Of a stretch of DNA of 64,000 nt, positions 22,161 through 35,600 are shown in pieces. Under the pieces are notes generated by a model. The model made no database searches. It worked only from the letters and a program-made list of their open reading frames with translations, and was not told the DNA's origin. Each line of letters starts with the position of its first letter. The first letter of the stretch is position 1. The DNA lies in NCBI GenBank assembly GCA_015143295.1, contig CM026554.1, positions 32,563,531-32,627,530 of the forward strand, given 5' to 3'. Source of the DNA: Tetracentron sinense. Taxonomy: Eukaryota; Streptophyta; Magnoliopsida; Trochodendrales; Trochodendraceae. A program made the position numbers and the translations under genes.

Positions 22161-22633
22161 TAATATTTTTTATATCGGAAGCTGGAACCGTCGCTAATAG
22201 TTAAAAAATAAAAAAAAAGAATTTTTTTTGGGAAAAATTTTGGTTTTTTTTTCCTGTATTATTTGTACTTGACAGCAATAAAAAAATCAATAAACGCATA
22301 TTGTACCTATAAGCAATATATAATTCCAATAAAAAATAAAAATCTCATGTAAGAAAAACATGCACCAAACATGTAATAATAAAATTACATATACATACCC
22401 ATAAAAAGTGTCACAAAAAGTACACATAGTAAAAATAGAAAAAAAATCCTAAACTAGTCGCCTAGCTCCTTTGCCGGTGCTCCAAAACCCGACAAGTGTG
22501 TGTTGTCGGCTCCCTCCTACAAAAAACAACAATATACAATTTATTATTAAAATATCGACATAATAAAATTTTAGAATGTAATAATTAATTAATATGCGAA
22601 GAACCAAACCCATCTAAGAATATTAATAGTTTT
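22161..22633. other. AT-rich interior of CACTA-1
   Basis: This stretch lies between the subterminal repeats and the satellite array. No gene was recognised. CTAGTCGCCTAGCTCC near 22455 resembles the edge of a decayed coding stretch. Confidence 0.35.
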
Positions 22634-24771
22634 TGGTAATACTTTGCCCTAAACCTACAACCTTTTACCAAATCCAAAATAGGAGTCAGATTTCGATGTC
22701 ATTTCTTCTAACGAGTGTATTTCAATATATCCTGAGTGTTGGAATTGGTTTCGAGAGAATCTGAGGCCGTTTGCCCAATTTGGGCACCGAGAACGCCAAA
22801 TTCTAATTTCTTAAGTATACTTTGGCCTAAACCTACAACATTCTACCAAATCCAAATTGGGGGTCAGATTTGGATGCCATTTCTTTTAACGCATGTATTT
22901 CAATATATCGTAAGTGTTAGAATTGGTTTCGAGGGAATCTGATGCCGTTTCCTCGATTTGGGCACTGAGAAGGTCGAAATCCATGTTTTTCAAGTATACT
23001 TTGGCCTAAACCTATAACCTTCTACCAAATCCAAACCGGGGGTCAGATTTCGATGTTGTTTTTTCTAACGCGTGTATTTCAATATATCCTAAGTGTTAGA
23101 ATTAGTTTCGATGGAATCCGAGACAGTTTAACCGATTTGGGCACCGAGAAGGCCGAATTCAACATTCTTAAGTATATTTTAGCCTAAATCTACAACCTTC
23201 TACCAAATCCAAACCGGGGGTTGGATTTCGATGTCATTTATTCTAACGCATACATTTAATTAAATCCAGAAAGTTAGAATTGATTTCGAGAGAATCCGAG
23301 GCCGTTTGCCTGATTTGGGTACCAAGAAGGCCGAAATCCATGTTTTTCAAGTTTACTTTGGCCTAAACCTACAAACTTCTACCAAATCCAAACCGGGGGT
23401 TGGATTTAGATGTCGTTTCTTCTAACATGTGTATTTCAATATATCCTAAGTGTTGGAAATAGTTTCGAGGGAATCCGAGGCCGTTTGCCCGATTTAGGCA
23501 CCGAGAAGGCCAAAATCCATGTTTCTTAAATATACTTTTGCCTAAACCAACAACCTTCCACCAAATCCAAACTGTGGGTTGGATTTTGATGCCGTTCATT
23601 TTAACGCGTGTATTTTGATATATCCTAAGTGTTGGAATTGGTTTCAAGGGAATCCGAGACCGTTTGCCCGATTTGGGTACCGAAAATACCGAATTCTATC
23701 TTCTTAAGTATACTTTGTCTTAAACCTACAACCTTCTACCAAATCCAAAAGGAGGTCGGATTTCGATGCCGTTTCTTCTAACGCGTGTATTTCAATATAT
23801 CATAAGTGTTGGAATTGGTTTCAAGGGAAACTGAGGCCGTTTGCCCGATTTGGGCACCGAGAAGGTCGAAATCCATGTTTCTCAAGTATACTTTGACCTA
23901 AGCCTACAACCTTCGAGCAAATCCAAACCGGGGGTCGGATTTTGATGTTGTTTTTTTAACGCGTGGATTTCGATATATCCTAAGTGTTGGAAATGATTTC
24001 GAAGGAATCCGAGGCTGTTTGCTTGATTTGAGCACCGAGAAAGCCGAATTCTAACTTCTTAAATATAATTTGCCCAAAACCTACAACTTTCTACCAAATC
24101 CAAAACATGGGTCGGATTTCGATGTCGTTTCTTCTAATGCGAGTATTTCAATATATCATAAGTGTTGGAATTTGTTTCGAGGGAATCCGAGGCCGTTTAC
24201 CCGATTTGGGCACCGAGAAGGCCGAAATTCATGTTTCTCAAGTATACTTTGGCTTAAACATACAACCTTCCACCAAATCCAAACCAGGGGTCGGATTTTG
24301 ATGTTGTTTTTTCTAACACGTGTATTTCAATATATCGTAAGTGCTAGAATTAGTTTCGAAGGAATCCGATGCCGTTTGCCCGATTTGGGCACCGAGAAGG
24401 CCGAATTCCAACTTCTTAAGTATATTTTGGTCTAAACTTACAACCTTTTACCAAATCCAAACCGGGGGTTGGATTTTGATGTTGTTTCTTCTAACGTGTG
24501 TATTTCATTATATGCTAAGTGTTGAAATTGGTTTTGAGGGAATCTGAGGCCGTTTGCCCAATTTGAACACTGAGAACGCCGAAATCTATGTTTTTCGAGT
24601 ATACTTTAGCCTAAACCAACAACCTTCTATCAAATCCAAACAGAGGGTTGAATTTCGATGCCGTTTCTTGTAACGCGTGTATTTCAATATATCCAAAATG
24701 TTGGAATTGGTTTCGAGGGAATCCGATGCCGTTTGCCCGATTTGGGCATTGAGAAGGCCAAAAAATGCTTG
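22634..24771. repeat. ~178-bp satellite array, left block (about 12 monomers)
   Basis: The phrase AAGTATACTTTGGCC recurs near 22815, 22992, 23172, 23351, 23531, 23708, 23887, 24063, 24241, 24420 and 24600, giving a period of 176-180 bp. Each monomer contains AAACCTACAACCTTCTACC, GGGGGTCGGATTTCGATG, CGTGTATTTCAATATATCC and CCGTTTGCCCGATTTGGG. Two monomer types largely alternate: one ends CCGAATTCCAACTTCTTAAG, the other CCGAAATCCATGTTTCTCAAG-like. The array is cut by the retroelement at 24777. Confidence 0.93.
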
Positions 24772-24776
24772 TTTTT

Positions 24777-26259
24777 TGAAAAAATTCAGTGAACCTCAAA
24801 TCTATGGTTTGAGTTGAGAACTCACAAAATCAAGGGGATGGTTAGGTCTTTCTACAAGTCTATCTACCCTTTTTAATATTTTAACAATTAAGTTATTAAT
24901 TTAGGGGATGATGAACTTAAAGTGTGGAACTAGAGAAAATAATCAAACCACAACACAATGAATTTTACATGGAAACCCTTCCGGGAAAAACCACGGGGCC
25001 TAGTCCAGCCAAGAGATATCACTAAGACAAAGTCAACAAGAACTTACAAGACTCGAACTTGACTCATTTGGACTCGACACTACGATCCTTCAGTTCTTAG
25101 TCTTTCACGTCTCAAAAAGTTATCATATACTCACAAGTCCCGTGATCAACCGCAGCCGCTTGTACTTCTCTTAGATCTCCAAAATAACCATGATCTTCCG
25201 ATCGATCTTCATAAATGACGGCTTCGGATTCCACTGACCAAATCACAAATCCACGATCATTCACAGATCGATCTCTTTCGCAAAGGCACCAGAACACTTC
25301 GGCCAATTTGATCTCTCCAGAATGGGTTAATGGTTTGATTAAAATCAAATCCTAGATAGACTCCATCAATGGGAAAGTCCAAGCAAGTAAGCAAGAATGG
25401 AATATTGACTTGTAAAATCTAGGATGAAAGAAGAACTAAGGAGAGAAAATAAAAAAATAAAGCTTTTATGAACTCTAAAGATAGTTAAAAATGCCTTTTA
25501 TACTCTCCCAAAATTGTTCTCCATGAACTAGAAGGGTTCACAATAAATAGAGAACCCAAAACCCAAGTATAGAAGTTACTAAAACTCAAAAATAGCATGA
25601 AAAATGAAAAAGGAATGAAATCCCATATCAGGGTCGACCTTGGGAGTCACTTTGGTCGACCCAACATGGCACTTCGGTCGACCCAAGTATCTTCCAGGGT
25701 CGACCTTGGATATTTCAAGCTTCTGCCCTTTTTTCCCATACATATTTTTGGAGACTCAGGGTCGACTAAAAGTGCTCAGGGTCGACCTTGAGGTGAAAAC
25801 CCATTTTTAGCTCTTGTATGCTTCACAAAAGTTGTAGATCATTTCGACGCGGTCGATTTGATATAATATAGAGTAAAATCTAAGCTACGGTTTGAGAGAT
25901 ATGCCACCTACAAGCAACCTTAGTTTTTAAAGAATTTTTCAGAACTTTTAACTTGTTTTGGGCTATATATCTAATCACTTAGGGTCCATATGATTAGTCT
26001 AAGTCAATTTCCACCTAAGGTATCATATTATAATTATTCTAAGTCAATTTCTACCTAAGGTAATATGGTATTAGGTCACTTACCATCCTATGAGTTAAAC
26101 GAAGGATATGATCAACCGAGTCTTCAACCAATTTTCTTCGGTCTTCAACTTTCACTTGTTGTGGATACTTGAAGGCAATGACACAAGATACACATCTAAT
26201 CACTTAGACTCACTTGTTTTGACACCGGAATAAGCCAACACTAAAATATGGACTTTACA
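24777..26259 (-). repeat. 3' LTR of the Sirevirus-like element
   Basis: Starts TGAAAAAATTCAGTGAACC and ends GGACTTTACA on the plus strand. It is colinear with 37376-38872 over its full length. A cluster of GGTCGACC palindromes lies at 25631-25790. Confidence 0.92.
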
Positions 26260-26790
26260 ATCTCCCCCTTTGGCAATTCCGTGGCAAAATCAAACTGAAG
26301 TACATAACTTGACACAAATTCACCCAAACACATTAAAACGGTGAATTAGGGCATTACATGACTCTAACACTGTTACATGACAGCAATTGACAAAAATTCT
26401 TAAAGTGAAGACACTGAAGCTCTTGTCAAGTAAGATCTGTCTGCTGCAGCCTAGCACATGCTCATAAAAAAAACACCCAGTGAAGCATGTATAGAATAAG
26501 GAAATAAATAAACACAGGTATTGTAAGGAATGTACTGAACTTGGGAAATAGTACCCTAACATTCTCCCCCTTTTTGGCACAATTTCCAAAGGTAGGCAGG
26601 AAGCCAATATCCCAAAAAAATATACTAATTTAGCACATGTGAAATATCAAGGCAACCATAATACAACCAAGCATATGCAGACAATGAGGGGACTAAAGAG
26701 CGGGAACAAAATAGCAATATAAAGCACAAAACTCCACCTCAACAACATAACTTGATCTTCTCCCCCTAAGATCAAGGACACCACCAAAAT
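26260..26790 (-). promoter_or_regulatory. Multiple polypurine tracts of the Sirevirus-like element
   Basis: On the minus strand AAAGGGGGAGA lies directly before the 3' LTR (26260-26273). Related tracts occur near 26563 (AAAAAGGGGGAGAATG) and 26757 (AGGGGGAGAAG). Repeated polypurine tracts are a described Sirevirus feature and prime plus-strand DNA synthesis in active relatives. Confidence 0.75.
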
Positions 26791-28039
26791 TAGGGCACCT
26801 AAGCTAGAAAGGCCCATACCAACTAATAAGGAAACATATAATACTAATGCTAAAAAGGTATCATGTGCCACACAAACTTGCATCAAAAGCATTCTAAGCA
26901 GTAGTAATTTAAAATTACAAATCCAATGAAGAACATGATTAGTTAGTCCGACTGAGGATACACATCTAACTAAATCTCATGGAATGCTAAAGCATAGTCA
27001 ATTCACTTAGTCACATTTAGGGAACAGTTCAAAAGTGAAGCAATATGTGTGTAGTGGAGGTCTGATTAGATACTAGATCAAGGTTTCTTTCACTTTCCAA
27101 GGAAATGACATTAACCACTAAGGGGACTCCAAGAGACAATTCTTAGAAGTCAAACCTAGTTAGATCCAGATATGCTGATTTTTTACATTTTGGTGCGCCT
27201 TTATCCATTTTATTTGAGTCAATATTTTTCTTTTACTTTTGGTCAAATACTTCCAAACATTGTAAGATTTCTTTTGATGTTCTTTATCTGAACATATTTT
27301 TTCATGCAATGATGACTTTCATACTCTCTAGGTAGGTAGTCTTGACTATTGGCAGCAGAGGCTTTCACTCTAGTGACCCAGATAAATATCTACTGTCTAC
27401 CTAGGTAGTCATTTCATATTGTTTGCATCTAATAGTGACTTTCATATTAGCCCAGTAGGTAGCCATTTTCATTGCAACAATTTTTTCTCATAGAGGATAC
27501 ACAAAATGAGTATGACTAATAATATGGTCATTCTAGATTGGTCATCCAAGGTCACACTTTTGAGATAAGTCAAACACTTACAGATTGGAAAATAGACATC
27601 TCAACAAAATCAGTCAGAGTGCATGTGAAATTTATGAAACATATACACATGAATAAGTCTCTGATTGTTCAAGGTAAAATCGGTCTAATTTTTAGCCTAA
27701 TCAAGAGACTATGAAGGTGATATATCCTCAATCAGCAACAAACTCATGTTCAACCCTGGACATGTATAAAAATAAAGATCACACAAGAAATGCATATCAT
27801 GCAAGTCAAGCAAGGGCAACATGACAAAAATCTTTTTGAATTTTAGTTTTTCAATGTTTTTGGATTTTTTAAAATAAAGAAAACATAAAAACAAACCAAA
27901 ACAAATAACAACTAAAAAAAATAAAATCTACTAGTATATACAAGTAGCATAGCACTAGGACAAGATATAACAATACTAGCACACCCTAGGCTATGACATG
28001 CAAGGGCTAAGTGAAGCCCTTCAGGTCTTCCTTTTTCAC
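26791..28039 (-). other. Non-coding 3' interior of the Sirevirus-like element
   Basis: No pol domain was recognised. The tract is AT-rich. TCTAGGTAGGTAGTC-like words recur near 27340-27470, the only repeats noticed. Confidence 0.4.
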
Positions 28040-28412
28040 CCAAACAGTTTTAGCAATTTGATTGACCATTTGGTCTTTAACTGTTTCAGTTGAGGTAGGT
28101 ATGACCTTTTGCCTCTAACTCTTGTTTCTCCTTTTCCAGGATTGAGTCCTAAAATTATGGCTGACATTATGGTTCTTCCCATTACCTTCTTTATATTTAG
28201 CATAAGGAGTTTCATGACCATGCCACTATCTAGAGTTGTGAGCAATTTTCATCACATCTTCACACAAACTCCTAGACTAGGGTCTCAATTCTCCTTTGAA
28301 GATTCCCATTAAGATTATTTTGGTTCTCAAAATCATGATTGGGCATTCTTCGAAGTTTAGGACATCAAGGCTTAATATGACCCTTCACTCCACATTTATG
28401 ACATGTAGGAAT
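28040..28412 (-). mobile_element. gag/pol-junction remnant of the Sirevirus-like element
   Basis: Read on the minus strand, text near 28370-28405 resembles a second CCHC knuckle (CHKCGVKGHIK). Nearer 28025 is text like WVKKEDLKGL, as found just after gag in Sirevirus-type copia elements. The nested CACTA insertion at 28413 separates it from the main gag block. Confidence 0.55.
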
Positions 28413-28894
28413 CACTACGTCAAAATGCGCTAAAAACGACGGCCCAAACCCGTCCATGAAACAAAATTACGACGTCCTTTGGCCGTCGTGTAGTCCGTGG
28501 GGAACGGGGTGTAGTTCACCATAAACGACGGCCTATAGCAGTCGCTATTATGTCGGAAAGAACGACGGCCATTAGCCGTCGTTTAAATAAACGGGGTATT
28601 AAAGCCGTCGTTGATTGCGCGATATACTTTTTAGAAAAAAAATTAATTTTATTATAAACGACGGCCAATAGCCGTCGTTTTTGACGAAAAAATTAAAAAA
28701 AAAATTACTATTTTTTCCTGAATGAACCTGTCAGTTATACATTTTACCTGCAAATTCGCTTAATATACATTTAGTCCAACCCATCACACAATACAATACA
28801 CAACTTCATCTTCTAATTATCAAGCAAACGAGGCAATTACACGCACAAACAAAGAAAACATAAATACTTAACCAATTTATATGTCAATACAAAA

Positions 28895-29135
28895 GTCAAA
28901 GAAATTTAACACAATATTTGGGCCAAATGATAGTTTCGCCAATGCTAATATCTCCAAGTGTTCCCACTCGTTCATACAAATCTGTATTTTGATCATAGAT
29001 GTCATCTACTATAACGCTATATACTTCAGGATTTTGTGCTACATCGCCATGAATCCGTCCCAAGGCAATAATTGCCCCTCTAAAATTCTTTAATAAACAT
29101 TGCCTGGAAGTTGGGGGTGACTCGGGGAGAGAATG
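28895..29135 (-). pseudogene. Remnant of a CACTA-encoded protein in CACTA-2
   Basis: One minus-strand frame reads ALGRIHGDVAQNP, then DDIYDQNTDLYERV and TLGDISIGETIIWP. The last phrase recalls the TLG-(A/E)-x-GSF-x-WP block near the C-terminus of plant En/Spm-associated proteins. It is short and has no start codon. Possible further exons on the same strand (frames at 29390-29605 and 29615-29962, lysine-rich) could not be assigned. The identification rests on one motif. Confidence 0.4.
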
Positions 29136-30291
29136 CCGCCTTCCCTACAAACATTAAAAAGAGTTTGTTTAACAATAAAATTTTTAAAAAAACAATATAA
29201 GAGTAGTCAATATGATCATTTACATGTCAAGCTTCCATAATAACAAATAAACCAATAAGATACTTTACATATATGCTAAGCTTACAAAAAATATATAATA
29301 GCTAAGTCAGAAGTATGGATTCCAATCTGGGATTTTGAGGATACACAAATACGGGCAGTGATGCTCATTTCTGTGTTTTGTTTCTGATCCTATTGTTGGG
29401 CTTGAAGCTGTGGTTGTCGCTTTGTGTGGGTCTTGTTCTCAAGCTTTTTGGATGATTTCTTTTGAGCTCCGTTAGTAATGCTTATTTCTGTTGTCATACT
29501 TGATATAGATATCTGATTTCCCAAGATTTTAATATCACTCCTATCAAATAAAAGACTTATCAATCTACCTACATTCACATGAACTACAAACATTCCGGAA
29601 TTCACAATTCAAAATCAAAGAACACCCATTAAGATATTAATTACAGATTGCTTGAGTTTCTTAAGCTTACGACGGTGTATAGTATAATTGTTGGTTTGTA
29701 ATTCTGAACTTGATGAATTCAATCTCCTCGCAAAATCCTTTACCTCACTGCATAAAAAGAATGCAATATATAGATGAGATAAGAATATATACGTGCGACA
29801 GAAGAAGAATAAGAACATGATCATCATTTCATATTTGTCAATCTTCTTCTTGTAATGATCAGATAAGTTTCCATGGGACAGCAGGAGATTTATTGAAGCA
29901 AATGTGAAAATAAAAAAGTGGGAGAGATGAGGGACAAGCTGATGCCAAAGTGTTCCAATCACTGAAGGTGGGTATTAAGAGATGAATGATGAATCTATGG
30001 TAGTTACATATATCATCTCTCATAAACTTTTTATCTGACATATGTAAAATGATACCGTCGCCTTCATAACATCCACACCATTCATGTAGAAACTTATGAA
30101 TAACCATGATTCCACTTATCTTAATCCATCTGTAATCTTTTAAGCCTAAATGACTTGAATAGTAGGAAAACTAATCAAAATTTATTTCAGAAAAATACTT
30201 TATGGGCTCATGCATCATTTTCAATACTTAGGGGTGTTTTAAGAAAGAACGTGAGTATGCCAAATGCCTTGAAAAGAGCTAGTTGAAACGG

Positions 30292-30329
<38 letters not shown>

Positions 30330-33300
30330 CTCATGTAAGAGTATTACTAACAGTTCAGTGATAATATCATGAACCTGCAGGTTACATAAAATCTACAGCA
30401 AGTAATCTAAACTCTAAATTGTTGTAATCAAGTCTCATGGTATATTCTTGCTTCAATAGTATAAATAATCAACAAAGAAATCAAAATATACATCAAACTC
30501 TATAAGAAGCTAATAAGAAACCATCCAGCTACAAGGAATTATGGCATTAATGTACGACTGTATCACTTGGATTGTTATAGTCACCTGTAAGTAGTTGTTG
30601 CTTCAAACAATTGTTGCAAAGAAGATGCAGCCTGAAACGTGGAAAAAGAGTTAGGTTCAAGGTGCAAAGAAGCACAAAAGAGATCAACTGGCCTCAAAAG
30701 GTTTCCATCACAGATCATATGAAATATCAAATCGCTGAACCAGATTAACTATTTTGTGGAAGAAAGGAAATTATTTCTTATAATTTTGATATTTCAGAGT
30801 CCAGAACTCTGGCAACCAAAGTCCCAAACCCAACTCAACGCCCAATACACTACCAGGTAATACTGGTGCCGATACTCCGGAAGGAAGATATAAACTGTGT
30901 CGGATCCGGAGAACAGATTCTAATCTGTGTGAATTCCAGAGAGTTTAGCAGCTCTGTTTTAATGTGATTTGGTGGGTAGTTTGGAATAATGGGTCACTGG
31001 GTTGTGAAGAGTTCAACCCACTACTTTGCAGTAATACCCACTTTATAGTGCTGCCCGGATGAAGTTACTTTTGCAGTAATACCCATTTTCTCTTGCTTTA
31101 AGTTCATACCACTTTATAGATAGAACCCAGATTACAGTTCAACCATTGATGACTTAAGCTGAGCCTGTACCACTCTCTCAAGTTAAGCTTGGACAGGAAT
31201 ATGAGGTTGTTCTCACCACTTTTACAGGTCATCTCTGATTATGTGAAGATTTGAAAATTAGAACAGATTATGATCTGTGTGAATTCCAGAGAATATGCCT
31301 TATTATTGGGCATTTGACCTGCATCTAGATGGACACTAAAATGCTAGCACTAAAAAAAGTGGACCAATCTATCAATCAAACAAACCAAAACATAATGTCC
31401 ATAAAGTATACATCAAAGTATTGTCTTTAAAAAAAAATACTTTGATGTCAATGTGACAAGAAAATCTATTTTGCATTGTTAACTAATTTCTTAGTTACAG
31501 TTCTTTTGTCTTAAATGCCAAACTTACCATTAGAGATTCAAATTAGGATAGTCAAACACCAAAAACCATGAAATAGGCCCAAAAAAGGGGAGAGATCAAG
31601 GTCTTTTACCTGCCAATCAAAAACCAGAGCTTTCACAAGCTCCATCTCTCTCTCTCTCTCTCTCTCTTTCTCATTCCAATAGAAGCCCCAATTTAAAGAA
31701 TAACTCCTTATAGTTACTCCATGTCTCTGACCAACTCCCTTGTTTATATATACCTATACATTAAAAAATGTCAAAGTAGGTATAATAGAGCATGCCATAA
31801 CCCAAAAATTGTAAAGAATTTAGGTAGACTTTATTATTAATATGAGATGTAAAAAATTGTAAAGAATTTAACAGAGCATACCAAAAGAGCGTGTTGTTCA
31901 CTTCTTCTTGAGACTAGAAAAAAATATGAGAAAAAAAGATAGAAGGTCAAAAAAGTAAGCACGTCAAGTTTCCATGAAAGAACACAAGTAAACAAAGTTC
32001 CCCAATTCCTTTCCACCATCAAACTAAATCTATCTATGACCCTGAATGGTCATATAACTCTTAGATTAAACTAGAGTGCTAATTTCAAAGATAGAATTTT
32101 TTCCCTCAAATATCCAAAGCCTCCTAAAAACTGCACAGTATATCCTATTGACCACATTCATTTAGTGTACCATCTCCAATATCCATAATAAAAAATCTTC
32201 CACAGTGTAGCTACTCTATCTAACTAAATAAGATAGTCAAACCTAATGTGGCCAACTATGGCAAAACAATCCATGTAATGAAAGCTTAGGATCTTCAGAT
32301 CAACATCGGTCATAAATTTGGCACATCCAGAAGTGCCCCACCTACCAAAATGCTCTAAATTGGAAAGTGCATGAGTCCCAGCACAGTTATATTATGGGAC
32401 AGTAAAAATCCCTCCAGTGTCGGTGCCACAAATACTACTAAAATTTCTTATGAACTTGTTTTTACAATTAAAAAAAAGTATATTTTATAACAAATATCTT
32501 TGAACTTCTGAAAATATGTTTGAGCTTCCAATAGGTTGATCTATAGATTAAACTAGCAAACTAACAAATGTAATAAACCCAAACAGTCATTCTTGTGACA
32601 ACTAAAAATAGTAGCCAAAGAGTCCTAATTAGAACATTACCAAAAAAAAATAAATTTCAAAACTATGCATAGCTGATCTGCAAAAAAAACCATTCAACAG
32701 AGCATTGAGCTTCTGAAAATATGTTTGACTATCTCATCATTTCCCAAACACCAAAACCCAACACCAAAAGCACCACCATCAAAGAATTTGGTTATCATCT
32801 ACACACTACAAGTAATAGAAAACACATTAAACTCGGTAAAGCTAACATGCAATGAAGAACACCCAAAAAGGGAAAAAGAAAGATGCTCTTGAGAATTGGA
32901 TCGTATCTTTTCATTTCTAAATGCTTGTCATAAGTTCTATAGAAAAGAACATATTACCAGCAAAAACTCACAAAGCATAAGAAAACAGGGATTTTACATT
33001 TTTTAGATCAATGACACAAGCACATTACATATCTGTACTTACAATAAAGAAAAAAGAAAATATCTATTTTCCACTTAATTTTTTCCCATTACAGATCTTT
33101 ACTTAGGGTAACAAAACCCTCTCCTTGTTCTTACCCTTTTTTTTATACTCTATTTGCGCCATTTCCCTTTCTCGAGCAGCCTCGAGGAATACCACAAGTC
33201 TAGAATATATATAAAATACCTTGTTTAAAAAACCCAAGTGCAAGCATTTCAATTCCTAAATGCAGAAATTTTGGATTTAACAGAGCAACAAGAGGTTTAC

Positions 33301-34930
33301 TTACAAGTGCTGATCCGCTCTCGATTTAACAGAGCAACAAGAGGTTTACCTCCACGCAATCCAGAATCATATAAACCAAACATCACAACCATAATCTTAT
33401 GTTTGATTACTTACTTTTGAGGGACATTATATTTATGGCAAACTGTCCAGGAAACAGGTCCTTTGGTTGGATGGTTTGATCATTTAATAGGTGTTATGGG
33501 GTTAGTTTGTGACCGAAGGTGACGGTCAGCCATGGTTCTATGGTTTGGGTGGATGAACTTGTGCAGTTGTGCATCATATTTGACTATAAAAAAATTACCC
33601 CCACAGATTTAAATATAAACGAATTACACCCATGCTCACACACACATGGACACAAAGAATAAGCGTGCCCATTCTTCAACAAGAAGAGGATATTAAAGAC
33701 TAATCAAATGTATAAAGAAGATTATAACAGACATGATTGTTTGATTATCAAAGGCCGTGTAAGGCACTATTTCAAGGATTATATCATCTTGGGTTTTCAA
33801 GTGAGCGTAGAGCTCACTTCACCAATATTGGGTTTTCAAGATCAAAGTAAAAATAAAAATAGTAAAAAGCCCAATCATCGACTAAGTAACTTACATATCT
33901 AAAGCACAATCACCTATATTGGGTTTTCTGATTGTTTCCAGGAAATTAAAAGCAACATATATATCCAAATCAGAACATGTGGTTGCTAAGTATTTTTGAG
34001 TTAGAGATTAAAGATTGAATCTTCTACTTGTGGACAGCCATATATCATCGACCAAGCTTCACAAATATGTGCCAATTGAAATATCTGGAAAACAAAAACT
34101 AAGAAATTACTCAAAATACCTAAAGGTTAATGGCAACTTCGAGAACCCCACAAAGTCTGCAACACCAAAAAATCAGGTTATTAACCCTAATCCATGTGAA
34201 GCTCACTCAGGCTCACAAACCTAAACCTTTAGTACATAAATGCATATAAATACCAACACCTTCCTAAGTGACTCTATCATCTTATTTCTCTCCTCTAAAC
34301 TCACCTCAATTTTTTTTAAAAAAAAGCCTAAAAAGGAGCAAAATTTCATGCAAAATATGAACAAATTCATTTGATAAAGTGAACAAATGCATATAAATGT
34401 CATCCAAAAAATAGCAGATCTAACGCTAACCATTACAAAACCAAATCAACTAACTAAAATTTCCAGCTACAGTACTAACCTAATTGAATTTTCCAGCATA
34501 TGTCGTCCAAAAAATAGTAGATCTAACCCTAACCTTGAAACAGAATCAATCGTTCATTAAACCATTAGAAAACCAAAATTTCTTAATTGAAACATTCAAA
34601 TTCTAGCTACATTACTAACCTAACCCAGATTGCATAAACAATATAACCATATCTCGAAAAAAATAACAAGAAATTTGATAGAAAAACCAGAAATCTAGTA
34701 CGATCCAATACCTTTTATGATCGAGGGATCTATGGTGTTTATTCTTCAAAAGGATTGAACGATTCAACTATGGCTTTGATTTGAGAGAAACCGAGAGAGA
34801 GGAAGAAGTAGCCATCCGGGAGAGAGGCAGAAGAAACCTTCCGAGAGAGAAAGGAAGAAGAAGCCATGCCAGAGAGAGAGAGAGAGAGGAAGAAGAAGTC
34901 GTTGAGAGAAACTGAGAGAGAAGGGAAGAA
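29136..34930. other. Non-coding interior of CACTA-2
   Basis: Mostly AT-rich with small frames only. Internal duplications are visible: CTGTGTGAATTCCAGAGA near 30925 and 31275, and AACAGAGCAACAAGAGGTTTA at about 33279 and 33327. A further GGGTTTTCAAG pair lies near 33790 and 33830. No gene is supported. Confidence 0.45.
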
Positions 34931-35600
34931 GCTGTCACCGGAGATCTGACCCACCGGTCATCTCTCACCCTTCTCGCCGTCCCTAACAACTTCCTCCGCT
35001 CCTCCGATCTGCTCCACCGCTACTCTCCTGCCAACGTCGCTGACGTCATCCGCTACCACGTCCTCCTCCAGTACCTATCATGGTCCGAGCTCCGTCAGAT
35101 TCCGTCCGCCGGCAAACTCGTCACCACTCTCTACCAAACCACCGGCCGTGCCACCAACAACCTCGGCGCCGTTAACCTTACTCTTAACCCCATTGACGGA
35201 ATGGTGTATATTCGGTCGCCCGTCGCTTATTCTCCGTCAAATGCCACCATTCTCTCTTTGGCCAAAACCGTTCCTTACAATGTCAGCATCTTTATTGTTA
35301 ATTCCATCCTTATCCCTTACGGGTTTGATTTAATGGCGTCGGAGAATCAATTGAACATAACTAGGGTTTTGAAAGACGGGCGTCATTTTAACGTTGCGGC
35401 ATCGATGTTAACAGTGTCTGGGGTGGTGGAGGAGTTTGAGGCGGATGAACGTGGGGCAGGGATAACGGTGTTTGCTCCGACGGACGTTGAATATTACGAG
35501 GGTTAATGGGTCGGTGGCAATTGATACGGGGATCGTTCAAGCGTCGATAACCCAAACAGTTTTTGATCAGAATCCAGTGTCCATTTTTGCAAAAGAGTAA
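34931..35600 (+). pseudogene. Captured fasciclin-like arabinogalactan protein fragment (FLA4/SOS5-like)
   Basis: A single plus-strand frame from ~34931 to ~35490 reads as a fasciclin-like arabinogalactan protein: VTGDLTHRSSLTLLAVPN, SPANVADVIRYHVLLQYLS, GKLVTTLYQTTGRATNN, NATILSLAKT, VPYGFDLMASE-like text, then LNITRVLKDGRHFNVAASML and FEADERGAGITVFAPTD. These are the H1/YH/H2-type blocks of two fasciclin domains. After the H1 block of the second domain the match jumps: the next piece, in another frame (35499-35600), reads RVNGSVAIDTGIVQASITQT and FDQNPVSIF. The intervening ~50-60 residues are missing. There is no signal peptide or GPI-anchor end. The family is cell-wall/apoplastic and acts in adhesion. 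It sits wholly inside CACTA-2, so it is a captured fragment, not a working gene. Confidence 0.88.

Noticed and set aside
22736-24799. Several open frames of 60-121 residues inside the satellite
   Set aside because: They repeat the same peptide with each monomer (FLSILWPKPTTFYQIQ-like) and come from a non-coding tandem repeat whose period is not kept as a coding unit.
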